Source: JAXDBV01 sp034678415
GTDB lineage: Bacteria; Bacteroidota; Bacteroidia; Bacteroidales; VadinHA17
Length of the DNA stretch: 27,726 bases
Direction: 5' to 3'
Assembly: GCA_034678415.1 (NCBI GenBank)
Contig: JAXDBV010000367.1
Span: 1 to 27,726, forward strand
A program made the translations under genes and the position numbers. A model generated the notes under the pieces. It searched no databases. It was not told where the DNA came from and was given only the letters and a program-made list of their open reading frames with translations. Positions 8,039 to 16,157 of this stretch are shown here, one piece after another (the stretch's first letter is position 1; the number at the start of each line of letters is the position of its first letter).

Positions 8039-8599
8039 ATGACATCACCTGAACAGAAACTGATCGAGGGCATACGGCAGGGGGATATCGGGGTGTTTGA
8101 AGAGATTTATAAGAAATATTACACTTTCCTTTGCCTGATTGCTGAATTCATCATAAGGAATCCTTCTGATGCTGAGGAGATTGTGTCCGATGTGTTTGTC
8201 AGGATATGGAATATGAGGGAAAAGTTACAGATCAACACTTCCCTTAAAGCATACCTCATCAAGGCGGTTCAAAACACCTCGCTGAACTACCTTGAACGGA
8301 CAAAACTGATCAACCGGTCTACGGAACGCTTAAGTGACGCCAATGTATATTCCCTCGTCTGGGACAGCAACTACCCTCTTGGTCAATTGTATGAAAAAGA
8401 GACGATCGAGATCATCGAGAATTGTGTCAAATCCCTGCCTGAAGGTTGCCGGGAAGTATTTCAGCTCAGCCGCGACAAAGATTACACATATTTTGAAATC
8501 GCCTGTAAGCTGGGGATTTCGGTGAACACGGTAAAAACACAGATGAAGATTGCCCTCTCCCGCCTCCGTGAATCACTCGGGAAATATCTCGTTCTGTAA
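8039..8599 (+). CDS. ECF RNA polymerase sigma factor (Bacteroidota FecI-like)
   Basis: A 186-residue extracytoplasmic-function sigma factor with only regions 2 and 4. Region 2 (about 20-90) includes YKKYYTFLCLIAEFII and the DAEEIVSDVFVRIW core-binding/-10 recognition helix. Region 4 (about 128-182) has LPEGCREVFQLSRDKDYTY and the helix-turn-helix EIACKLGISVNTVKTQMK. ATG at 8039 is preferred; an in-frame GTG at 8027 would add four residues. A FecR-type anti-sigma gene lies 88 bases downstream, followed by an STN-containing SusC, the standard arrangement in which the sigma factor is released when the receptor binds ligand and then activates its own susC/susD genes. Its targets beyond this locus cannot be told from the sequence. 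Confidence 0.94.
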   Translation: MTSPEQKLIEGIRQGDIGVFEEIYKKYYTFLCLIAEFIIRNPSDAEEIVSDVFVRIWNMREKLQINTSLKAYLIKAVQNTSLNYLERTKLINRSTERLSDANVYSLVWDSNYPLGQLYEKETIEIIENCVKSLPEGCREVFQLSRDKDYTYFEIACKLGISVNTVKTQMKIALSRLRESLGKYLVL

Positions 8600-8687
8600 T
8601 CATTCCCGGATTCCGTCTGAAAAAAAACCGGTCTCCTTTCACCCTCTCCTGCATTTTTGTTGTCTTCATATTTAAATCATTTGAATT

Positions 8688-9857
8688 ATGCACGCTGAAG
8701 AAAACATACATCGCGCTGATGACCTGATTATCGGTTTTATTAAAGGTGAATTAACTCCTGAAGAGAAGGCACAACTGGAAGACTGGCTCAGGCAAGATAT
8801 ATCTCATAAACACTATTTCGACGAATGCTGTGAATTATGGATCGTATCGAAAATTTCTGACAGCAAATACCGCTATAATGCACAGACGGGATTCTGGAAT
8901 TTCAAGCAGAGAGTCAGTTATGGGAAGGACAAGGATTCGGGTACCATAAAAAAGAAATTTACTCTTGCCGGCCGCTTGTTACGGTATGCTGCGGTCATTA
9001 TCATCGCCTTCGTCGCAGGTGCAATCCTCTCGCACAGGTTGTGGGTGAAGTCACCGGTTACTGCCAGCAGCGAAGGCATCTATGAATTATCGGTGCCCCT
9101 GGGATCACGGGCTCAGTTTTCCCTTTCCGATGGGACCACGGTTACGCTCAATGCAGGAAGCACCCTGACTTATGATAGCCAGTTCGGTATGAATGACCGG
9201 ATTGTCCGGATTGAAGGGGAAGGATATTTCAAGGTAGCCAGGGATGCCGGCAGGCCGTTCATTGTTCAAACCCACTATCTGAACGTCATAGCATTGGGAA
9301 CGGAATTCAATGTGAAAGCCTATTTGGAAGATAAAAAGGTGGAAACCACCCTGGTGAACGGTTCCATCAGGGTTGAGTCGTCTACGCCTGACGGCAACAG
9401 GGAGGTTACCATTCTTGAACCCAACCAGATGCTGACTTTCTACACCGGAGACTCAGAATCAGATGAGAAAAGAGAGGTGAAGAAGGAAGAAAAGGAACCT
9501 ATTCAACCGGTTCAGAACAGGCAAGCGGCTGTTATAATGCGAACCGTCAGGGAGAACGTCAACGTGGAACCGGTGGTATCATGGAAGGAGAACCGGTGGA
9601 TTTTTGAACGACAGACCCTGTCGCAGATTTCTGTTGAACTCGAGCGACGCTTCGACGTTCAGATCATCTTCGAATCGGAACGGTTGAAAACCTTCCGGTT
9701 CACGGGAGTCATCGTTGCTGAACCCATCGAACAGGTGCTCGAGGTCATGAGCATTTCAGCCCCTATAAGCTTCAAACTGAAAGGCAGGACGGTCACCATG
9801 TCGGAAAACAAGAGTTTCGAGGAACTGAACAAGAACCTGTATGATCAACATAAATAA
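8688..9857 (+). CDS. FecR-family anti-sigma factor / transmembrane signal transducer
   Basis: A 389-residue single-pass protein. The cytoplasmic N-terminus (about 1-90) carries the anti-sigma region (ELTPEEKAQLEDWL, 21-34), followed by one TM (about 97-116), a periplasmic FecR domain (about 131-250, including VPLGSRAQFSLSDGT at 136-150 and VIALGTEFNVKAYL at 200-213), and a C-terminal DUF4974 domain (about 303-372, starting RWIFERQTLSQI), which by family knowledge contacts the receptor's STN domain. Between FecR and DUF4974 sits a highly charged, Lys/Glu-rich linker (about 255-298), longer than I would expect for the family. It follows the sigma gene and precedes SusC, so its partners are most likely both neighbours. 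Release of the sigma factor usually needs stepwise proteolysis of such proteins. Confidence 0.94.
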   Translation: MHAEENIHRADDLIIGFIKGELTPEEKAQLEDWLRQDISHKHYFDECCELWIVSKISDSKYRYNAQTGFWNFKQRVSYGKDKDSGTIKKKFTLAGRLLRYAAVIIIAFVAGAILSHRLWVKSPVTASSEGIYELSVPLGSRAQFSLSDGTTVTLNAGSTLTYDSQFGMNDRIVRIEGEGYFKVARDAGRPFIVQTHYLNVIALGTEFNVKAYLEDKKVETTLVNGSIRVESSTPDGNREVTILEPNQMLTFYTGDSESDEKREVKKEEKEPIQPVQNRQAAVIMRTVRENVNVEPVVSWKENRWIFERQTLSQISVELERRFDVQIIFESERLKTFRFTGVIVAEPIEQVLEVMSISAPISFKLKGRTVTMSENKSFEELNKNLYDQHK

Positions 9858-9941
9858 TTACTCGATAACCTAATCCCTAACCTAAACCCCTTTCTGCCTA
9901 TGAGAAACAACCAGCGTACATAATTCTAACCCAGTAAAACA

Positions 9942-9965
9942 CGCGGGATATTGTCATATCCGGCG
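9942..9965 (+). promoter_or_regulatory. Hairpin in the susC leader
   Basis: The arms CGCGGGATAT (9942-9951) and ATATCCGGCG (9956-9965) pair at 9 of 10 positions (one G-G mismatch) around a TGTC tetraloop, about 75 bases before the susC start. No U-tract follows, so it is not a simple terminator. A 7-codon ORF (ATG at 9900, TAA at 9921-9923) precedes it. It may protect the 5' end of a processed susC transcript or tune its translation (inference). Confidence 0.4.
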
Positions 9966-10040
9966 CTTGATTTCTACCGATCTATTTGTGTTTAATTAAC
10001 CGGAATTCTTCTTGTTAAACAACTAAAATTATGCTATGTT

Positions 10041-13000
10041 ATGGAAAAAGGACTTCTGAGATTTCTTACTCCTCCAAGGGAAAGAATACAAAAAATTCTT
10101 TTAACTATGAGACTAGCTCTGACGATACTCTTCTTATGTGTTTGGCAGGCGGGGGCTAATATTTACTCCCAGATTACTGTCAACCTGGATATTCAGGACA
10201 AGCCTGTCCGTGAGGTGCTGAAATCCATCGAGCAGCAAACGCACGTCAGGTTTTTTTACAGCGACGATTTGCTGGCCATGAACAATCTTATTGATGTCAG
10301 GGCGGAGAACAAAAACATTATCAATGTACTGGATGATATGTTTCTGAAATCCCCGCTGACATACAGGGCCTATGAGAATAACCTGATCGTGATTGTACCG
10401 AGGGAATTGTTGCAGCAAAAGCAGATCACCGGAAGGGTGACCGATAAAGACGGGGTTCCGTTACCGGGGGTAAATGTGCTTGTAACAGGAACAACCCTGG
10501 GGACGATAACTGATGGCAACGGGAATTATTCCATTGATGTTCCGGAGGATGCAAAGACGCTGACGTTTCAGTTTCTCGGGATGAAAACCCAGGAGATCAC
10601 CATCGGAACATCGACCCGGATCGATGTGGTGATGATTGAGTCGATCATCGGCCTGGATGAGATTGTCGTTGTGGGATACGGCACCCAGAAGAAAAGTGAT
10701 CTGACGGGGGCTGTGATCTCCGTGTCAGGGGACGATTTGACAGCCCGGCCGGTAAACAACGTCTTTGAATCCATGCAGGGGAAAGCTGCCGGTGTTGATA
10801 TCACCACCACCATACGTCCCGGCACCATTGGTATGATCAATATCCGTGGTGTGCGTTCCCTCACCGCAAGCAACACCCCTCTCTATGTTGTTGATGGCGT
10901 TCCTGTCCTGTCTTCCAGCACGATAGAAACACTCAACCCCCAGGATATCGAATCCATCGATATTTTGAAAGATGCTTCGGCAACAGCGATCTACGGTTCC
11001 AGGGGTGCAAACGGGGTGGTGCTGGTTACCACCAAGAGCGGTAAAAGCGGTGCTTTCACCCTCGACTATTCAGGTACGATCACTTCCGAGTCATTGGTTT
11101 GGCGTAGCCGGTATATGAATGTGGAAGAATATGTTGACTTTATACGCTGGGGAGCTTACAACAAGGCTCCTACCACGCTGTTACCGGGAAACCAGCCCAG
11201 CCTTGAAAATGACGGGAAGATTGAACTGTTCACTGCCGATCCCACAGCCTGGAGCAACATTCAGAAAGGATGGGCAACCGGGACATGGAACCCCAGCGCC
11301 CTTGAGACCTATGACTGGATGGGTGCGGTTACACAGCCGAATATCACCCATGAACATACCCTTAGCGGGAGCGGTGGTACCGATAAAATGAGAGCCTATG
11401 GTTCCATCGGATTCCTGGACAACCAGGGCACAACAAAAGGCCAGGAATACCAGCGCTATACCGTGAGAACCAGTGTTGAGCTGAAACCGAAAGAATGGAT
11501 CCTCTTTGGCGCCGGAGTTAACTCATCCTGGATGTACCAGGATTATGGTCAGGCTAACATCGGTGGTTCTATGACGGGTTTTGCCAATGACCTTATCGGA
11601 TCAGCCGCCAAGATATACCCTTATGCTTTGCCGTATGATGACAACGGCAACCTTATTGCATTCCCCGGCGGACAGTCGAGGGTGGCGAATGTGATTAATG
11701 AATGGGAATATTCGACAAACCAGCGGGAAACCTTGCGCGTAATAGGATCATTGTATGGCGAGGTGAACCTGCTGAAAGGATTGAAGTACAGGATAAACTT
11801 CGGCCCCGACTTCGTCAATTACAGGAACGGCATATATAACGACGGGAAGTCCATCGTCAGGGGTGGCTCTTCCTATGCACGGTTAACCGGCAACAGAGAC
11901 TTTTCATGGACCCTTGACAACCTGCTCTATTACGATAATACCTTCGGAGCACATACCATTGGTATCACCCTGCTGCAAACCGCGTCGAAAAGAACCAATG
12001 AATCGTTTGATTTGAGGGGACAAGGTATTGCCACCTCCAGCCAGAAGTGGTACAACCTGGATGCCTTGTCATCCCTGGAAGGATGGAGTTCGGATCTAGT
12101 TGAAAGCCAGTTGTGTTCTTATATGGGCCGCCTTAACTATAACTATGCCAATAAATACCTGCTGACGTTCTCAGGCCGGTGGGACGGTGCTTCCATGCTG
12201 GCAGAAGGAAACAAATGGTCGTTCTTCCCCAGCGTGGCTCTCGGCTGGCGACTCGAACAGGAGGAATTTATGAAAAACCTCACCTGGATCGACCAGTTGA
12301 AGTTGCGCCTGGGATATGGTTCAACCGGTAATGCTGCGGTGACGGAGTATAACACCAAGGGTGAAATATCCTCTATCCAGACCGCTTTCGGTGGTACGGT
12401 GGTCAACGGGTATACCACAACACTCAGCGTTTCAAACCCCAAGCTGGGATGGGAAAAAACCACACAATATAACCTGGGCATCGACTTCTCAATCTTAAGA
12501 GGCCGGATAAACGGCGTTATTGACGCCTATGCTTCCAATACCAGCGACCTGATTATGACCATGGCTCTTCCAAGTGTATCGGGGTATACATCCACACTGG
12601 CTAATGTCGGAAAAACCAAAAATAAAGGCCTCGATGTTAGCCTGGCGACGGTAAACATTGATACCAAAGGCTTTGTCTGGGACTCGAGGATCACGGCGTC
12701 CTGGCAGAGAGATGAAATCGTCGAACTGATGAATGGGAAGGAAGATATGGTGGCGAACAACTGGTTCATCGGCGAATCCATTGAATCTGTGTACACGTTT
12801 GAACGGCTGGGCCTGTGGCAGGATACCCCTGAAGACCAGGAAAAAATGGCAGCATTCAACGCCAATGGACATGTATTCCAGCCGGGGATGGTCAAGGTGA
12901 AAGACCAGAATAATGATACCATAATCTCTCCCAATCATGACCGGGTTGTTATCGGTAATACACGTCCGCGCTGGATCGTAGGTCTTGATAATAATTTCTC

Positions 13001-13406
13001 CTTTAAGAACTTTGAGCTGTCAGTGTTCATTGTCGGCCGCCTGAAATACGTTACCGCTGTCGGAGAAGCCCTGACAGGAATGTATGGAGATCAGCGTGTG
13101 GTGGATTATTGGACTCCCGACAACACCGATGCGGAATACCAGAAACCCTTCAGGGATGAAGCTGGAGGAGACACGTACGCCATGACCTACTATAAGGATG
13201 ACTCATACCTGAAAATACGGAGCATCGCCCTTGCGTACAATGTGCCGAGCAGTGTTGCTTCAAAAATGAAGGTGAGGAACATTAAACTTTATGTTCAGTC
13301 AAGAAACCCCGGTATGCTCTGGTCTAATATTAAATGGCGCGACGCGGAATATGGCACCATTTACTTCAACCGTGGTCTGGTATTCGGCCTGAATGTCGGA
13401 TTCTGA
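10041..13406 (+). CDS. SusC/RagA-family TonB-dependent receptor with STN transducer domain
   Basis: An 1121-residue outer-membrane receptor, the beta-barrel half of a SusC/SusD uptake pair. A signal peptide (about 1-43, hydrophobic core LALTILFLCVW) is followed by an STN domain (about 47-120), a CarboxypepD_reg-like beta-sandwich (about 128-212, GRVTDKDGVPLPGVNVLVTG), a plug starting near GYGTQKKSDLTGAV (212-225) with VVDGVPV and IYGSRGANGVVLVTTKSG, and then a barrel ending in a C-terminal Phe. The STN domain is absent from plain SusC proteins and marks this one as a transducer that signals to the FecR protein encoded upstream. The 183-base leader before it holds a hairpin. SusD follows after 37 bases. 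The substrate cannot be inferred, since no glycoside hydrolase, sulfatase or peptidase flanks it. Confidence 0.96.
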   Translation: MEKGLLRFLTPPRERIQKILLTMRLALTILFLCVWQAGANIYSQITVNLDIQDKPVREVLKSIEQQTHVRFFYSDDLLAMNNLIDVRAENKNIINVLDDMFLKSPLTYRAYENNLIVIVPRELLQQKQITGRVTDKDGVPLPGVNVLVTGTTLGTITDGNGNYSIDVPEDAKTLTFQFLGMKTQEITIGTSTRIDVVMIESIIGLDEIVVVGYGTQKKSDLTGAVISVSGDDLTARPVNNVFESMQGKAAGVDITTTIRPGTIGMINIRGVRSLTASNTPLYVVDGVPVLSSSTIETLNPQDIESIDILKDASATAIYGSRGANGVVLVTTKSGKSGAFTLDYSGTITSESLVWRSRYMNVEEYVDFIRWGAYNKAPTTLLPGNQPSLENDGKIELFTADPTAWSNIQKGWATGTWNPSALETYDWMGAVTQPNITHEHTLSGSGGTDKMRAYGSIGFLDNQGTTKGQEYQRYTVRTSVELKPKEWILFGAGVNSSWMYQDYGQANIGGSMTGFANDLIGSAAKIYPYALPYDDNGNLIAFPGGQSRVANVINEWEYSTNQRETLRVIGSLYGEVNLLKGLKYRINFGPDFVNYRNGIYNDGKSIVRGGSSYARLTGNRDFSWTLDNLLYYDNTFGAHTIGITLLQTASKRTNESFDLRGQGIATSSQKWYNLDALSSLEGWSSDLVESQLCSYMGRLNYNYANKYLLTFSGRWDGASMLAEGNKWSFFPSVALGWRLEQEEFMKNLTWIDQLKLRLGYGSTGNAAVTEYNTKGEISSIQTAFGGTVVNGYTTTLSVSNPKLGWEKTTQYNLGIDFSILRGRINGVIDAYASNTSDLIMTMALPSVSGYTSTLANVGKTKNKGLDVSLATVNIDTKGFVWDSRITASWQRDEIVELMNGKEDMVANNWFIGESIESVYTFERLGLWQDTPEDQEKMAAFNANGHVFQPGMVKVKDQNNDTIISPNHDRVVIGNTRPRWIVGLDNNFSFKNFELSVFIVGRLKYVTAVGEALTGMYGDQRVVDYWTPDNTDAEYQKPFRDEAGGDTYAMTYYKDDSYLKIRSIALAYNVPSSVASKMKVRNIKLYVQSRNPGMLWSNIKWRDAEYGTIYFNRGLVFGLNVGF

Positions 13407-13443
13407 TTGATTTCAGACGAATGGTCAATTTCATAAATTGTAA

Positions 13444-15489
13444 ATGAACCAAGATATGAAAAAACATAAAAATATAATCATCGCAATAATGGCAGTGGCA
13501 GTGACTGTTTTGGGTACTGTTTCCTGCAGCAAGGACTTTCTGGATGAAGAGCTGAAGACTACCAGAGATTACGACTATTTCAATACCCCGGAAGGGGTGA
13601 AGGATGCAGTGACCGCACTGTATGATTATTTCGGGTGGCTGTTTACTTTCGAATGGTGCTACTCAACCACCACGTACGGCTGTGATGAGTTCACCGTGGG
13701 GGGAGACAACAGCAACCATTACTGGAATGATTATACCGCCGACCTCAGCTCTGCCATTCAAAGGATCAATATCAATACCACTAATGCCTATGATATCTGG
13801 GACAATATGTATAAGATGATCAGTGTGGCGAACCTGGTGCTCGACAGGGTTGAGAAGGTGGATATTGAAGAGGCTCAGAAGGACGTTATTATTGCCGAGG
13901 CTTCCTTTGCCAGGGCATGGGCTTACTTAAGGCTCGTTCAGCAATACGGGCCGGTGGTGCTGAAGCTCAAGCCCACCGATGGGGTGGAGAGATACTTTGC
14001 GCGGGCAACGAAAGAAGAATGTGTAAACCAGATCATCGCCGATTTAAGGGTTGCGTATGAAGATCTCCCTGCGGAAGAGCCCGCCGAAGGCAAGCTCTAT
14101 AAGGATGTGGCTGCACATTTCCTGGCAAAGGCTCTGTTGTACCGGGCTTCCGAAATCAATAGCGACTGGAACGCATCGTATATTACTGCCGACCTGGCCG
14201 AATGCATCCAGCTTGCCGACGAAGTGATCGGCAACCATACTCTGGCACCCGATTTCTCCGACGTGTTCAAATTCACCGGGTCGGACGGTGCCAATGAGGG
14301 GCTTCCGGAAATAATATTCGCGGCGCAGTTTTCAAACAAGAACACCGCCGTGGAAGGAAACCGTCAGCACCTGTACTTCGTGTCGCAGTACAACAACCTA
14401 ACGGGATTTACCCGTGATATTGCCGGTGGTCGCGAATACCAGAGGATGAGACCGTCGGATTTTATATACGATGTGTTTGATATGGAGAACGACTCCCGCT
14501 TCTGGAAATCGTTCAGGACAAAGCAAAACCTGAACAACGTGGCTACTGCCAGCACCCTCTCCGGTACCGATGTAAATACCGGCGGAGCCACCTATAATTA
14601 TGACCGTGGTGATCTCGGTATTATTTATATCATCAATAAAAAGACGGATACCCGTTTTGACAAGGATGCGACATTGATGAACAAGCATACCGGTGTATAT
14701 TATTTCAATCCCTTCACCGGGAAGCCCACTCCTCACACCTACTGCCGGTACTTATCCGATGGCAGCGATCATCTGCGGGCCGCCGCCGGGGTGTTCAACC
14801 GGTTCCCGTCCCTCAACAAATGGCTGGACGGGTCACGTCCTACCCATAACTATGAGACGGGTTGCCGCGACGGTATTCTTGCACGCGTCTCGGAGACAAT
14901 CCTGATCAAGGCCGAAGCGCTGATCCGGCAGGATAAATACCAGGAGGCGATCGATGTGATCAATCTTGTCAGGGCACGCGCCGCATTCAAGGACGGAGAA
15001 AACAGGGCAGCCTATGCCGACGGTGGGGCAGCCTATCTCAACAATAGTACGGGACAGGCTTCTTACCCCGATGGTATATTACGTAACTCGCACGAAGACT
15101 CAAACTCCTACTATGAGTCGAATGACATTGCTGAAACCACCGCTGCTACGGACATCACCACTGGAATCACCCCTGGTTCTCTGCCTGCCGTTGATGAGGC
15201 CATCATAGCCAAACTGGGATACACCACTGCCCGCGACCGGCTGATGTGTTTCCTCCTCAACGAGCGTAGCCGTGAACTGGTGGGTGAGTTCCATCGCTGG
15301 GAAGACCTGGTGCGCACAAAAACGCTCATTGAACGTGTAAAGGCCTATAACCCTGAGGGGGCTCCCAACGTAACCGAAAAACACTATTACAGACCAATAC
15401 CCCAGACATTCCTCGATGCCATCACCAATGCTGATGGCAGGCCCCTCACCGCCGATGAGAAAAAAGCCATACAAAACCCCGGATACTAA
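13444..15489 (+). CDS. SusD/RagB-family outer-membrane nutrient-binding lipoprotein
   Basis: A 681-residue surface lipoprotein that caps its SusC barrel and captures substrate. The signal peptide runs to the lipobox GTVSC with lipidated C28, followed by SKDFLDEEL, a common SusD N-terminus. TPR-like helices include a segment around AEASFARAWAYLRLVQQYGPV (positions about 151-171), the family signature region, and the C-terminal part has LLNERSRELVGEFHRWEDLVRT, also characteristic. At 681 residues it is at the long end of the family (often 500-650), with several inserted loops around 290-420 that could shape a specific binding site. ATG at 13456 (MKKHKN) is an alternative start. A strong terminator 15 bases after the stop shows it ends the operon. 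Confidence 0.95.
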   Translation: MNQDMKKHKNIIIAIMAVAVTVLGTVSCSKDFLDEELKTTRDYDYFNTPEGVKDAVTALYDYFGWLFTFEWCYSTTTYGCDEFTVGGDNSNHYWNDYTADLSSAIQRININTTNAYDIWDNMYKMISVANLVLDRVEKVDIEEAQKDVIIAEASFARAWAYLRLVQQYGPVVLKLKPTDGVERYFARATKEECVNQIIADLRVAYEDLPAEEPAEGKLYKDVAAHFLAKALLYRASEINSDWNASYITADLAECIQLADEVIGNHTLAPDFSDVFKFTGSDGANEGLPEIIFAAQFSNKNTAVEGNRQHLYFVSQYNNLTGFTRDIAGGREYQRMRPSDFIYDVFDMENDSRFWKSFRTKQNLNNVATASTLSGTDVNTGGATYNYDRGDLGIIYIINKKTDTRFDKDATLMNKHTGVYYFNPFTGKPTPHTYCRYLSDGSDHLRAAAGVFNRFPSLNKWLDGSRPTHNYETGCRDGILARVSETILIKAEALIRQDKYQEAIDVINLVRARAAFKDGENRAAYADGGAAYLNNSTGQASYPDGILRNSHEDSNSYYESNDIAETTAATDITTGITPGSLPAVDEAIIAKLGYTTARDRLMCFLLNERSRELVGEFHRWEDLVRTKTLIERVKAYNPEGAPNVTEKHYYRPIPQTFLDAITNADGRPLTADEKKAIQNPGY

Positions 15490-15504
15490 AATTCGGCAGG
15501 AATG

Positions 15505-15541
15505 AAAAAAGATGGAGGCAATCAATGCCTCCATCTTTTTT
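15505..15541 (+). terminator. Intrinsic terminator after susD
   Basis: The arms AAAAAAGATGGAGGC (15505-15519) and GCCTCCATCTTTTTT (15527-15541) are exactly complementary around a 7-base loop, with a GC-rich core and a terminal T run. It lies 15 bases after the susD stop and, given the A run on the left arm, could work in both directions. Confidence 0.88.
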
Positions 15542-16157
15542 AATAAACCATTGAAGGATCAGGAACGCCGGCATGTATACCCCATACGGCACGCCACAGG
15601 ATGAATCACCGTTTCCGGAAATAAGCTGTGCGGAGTAAGGTATGAACCATGGTTACAGAGTACCCCATTTTGCTATACCGTTGCCTGTATATGCAGCTTT
15701 TTTTCCCCCGATGCTTCCTTTGTCGAACCGGAAGAGAAATCATTTCGTTCCTGTGTTCCGCGGGAAAAGCAATACACCATTCAACAGAGGTGTGGTCCGG
15801 ATTTTTGTACTGTTGCCATCGAATGTGACAGTTCCATTCAAAGGCAATTATTACATGCTCACAGCCAACCATCCGGTGTTCCAATACAGGCATTCCTGTT
15901 TTTACGTAATTAATTATTGAATTGTATGAGAGGGAATTCATTAATTAATGCAGGATACTGTTGCGGTGTTTTATACTCCATCAGTTAAAAGTGCCATTTT
16001 ATCAAGGGGTAAACAGGGCGGTGAGCCGGGATTTTGGCACAGGTACACTTCATGCAGATTTCCGCGACAGAAAGCTGGTTCAGGGAAAAAGAAGGGATCT
16101 ATTGATGGCCGGCGAATCCTTCAGCTCAAGAGGGCTCAGCAACGGCCATGTCCGGGA
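15542..16157. other. 616-base gene-free region between susD terminator and CotH gene
   Basis: Several overlapping ORFs of 80-111 codons occur on both strands, but none shows a recognisable domain, signal peptide or consistent neighbour, and the same bases stay open in opposing frames, which argues against coding. A 15-bp AT-rich inverted repeat with one mismatch lies at 15909-15949. The region could be decayed sequence or carry an unrecognised RNA. Confidence 0.45.
15909..15949. repeat. AT-rich inverted repeat, 14 of 15 bp paired
   Basis: ATTAATTATTGAATT (15909-15923) and AATTCATTAATTAAT (15935-15949) are complementary apart from one T-T mismatch, around an 11-base loop. It sits about 210 bases past the 3' end of the CotH gene on the minus strand. 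No long T run follows on either strand, so terminator function is doubtful. Confidence 0.5.

Noticed and set aside
7698..8052. 81- and 61-codon ORFs upstream of the sigma gene
   Set aside because: They overlap each other, one begins inside the inverted repeat, and the other runs into the sigma-factor start; no family resemblance.
12495..12938. Two long minus-strand ORFs within susC (147 and 135 codons)
   Set aside because: Shadows of the SusC barrel coding sequence.
15606..15941. 111-codon minus-strand ORF and overlapping 92-codon plus-strand ORF (15642-15920)
   Set aside because: Both strands are open over the same bases, and neither has a signal peptide, domain or start context; treated as non-coding.
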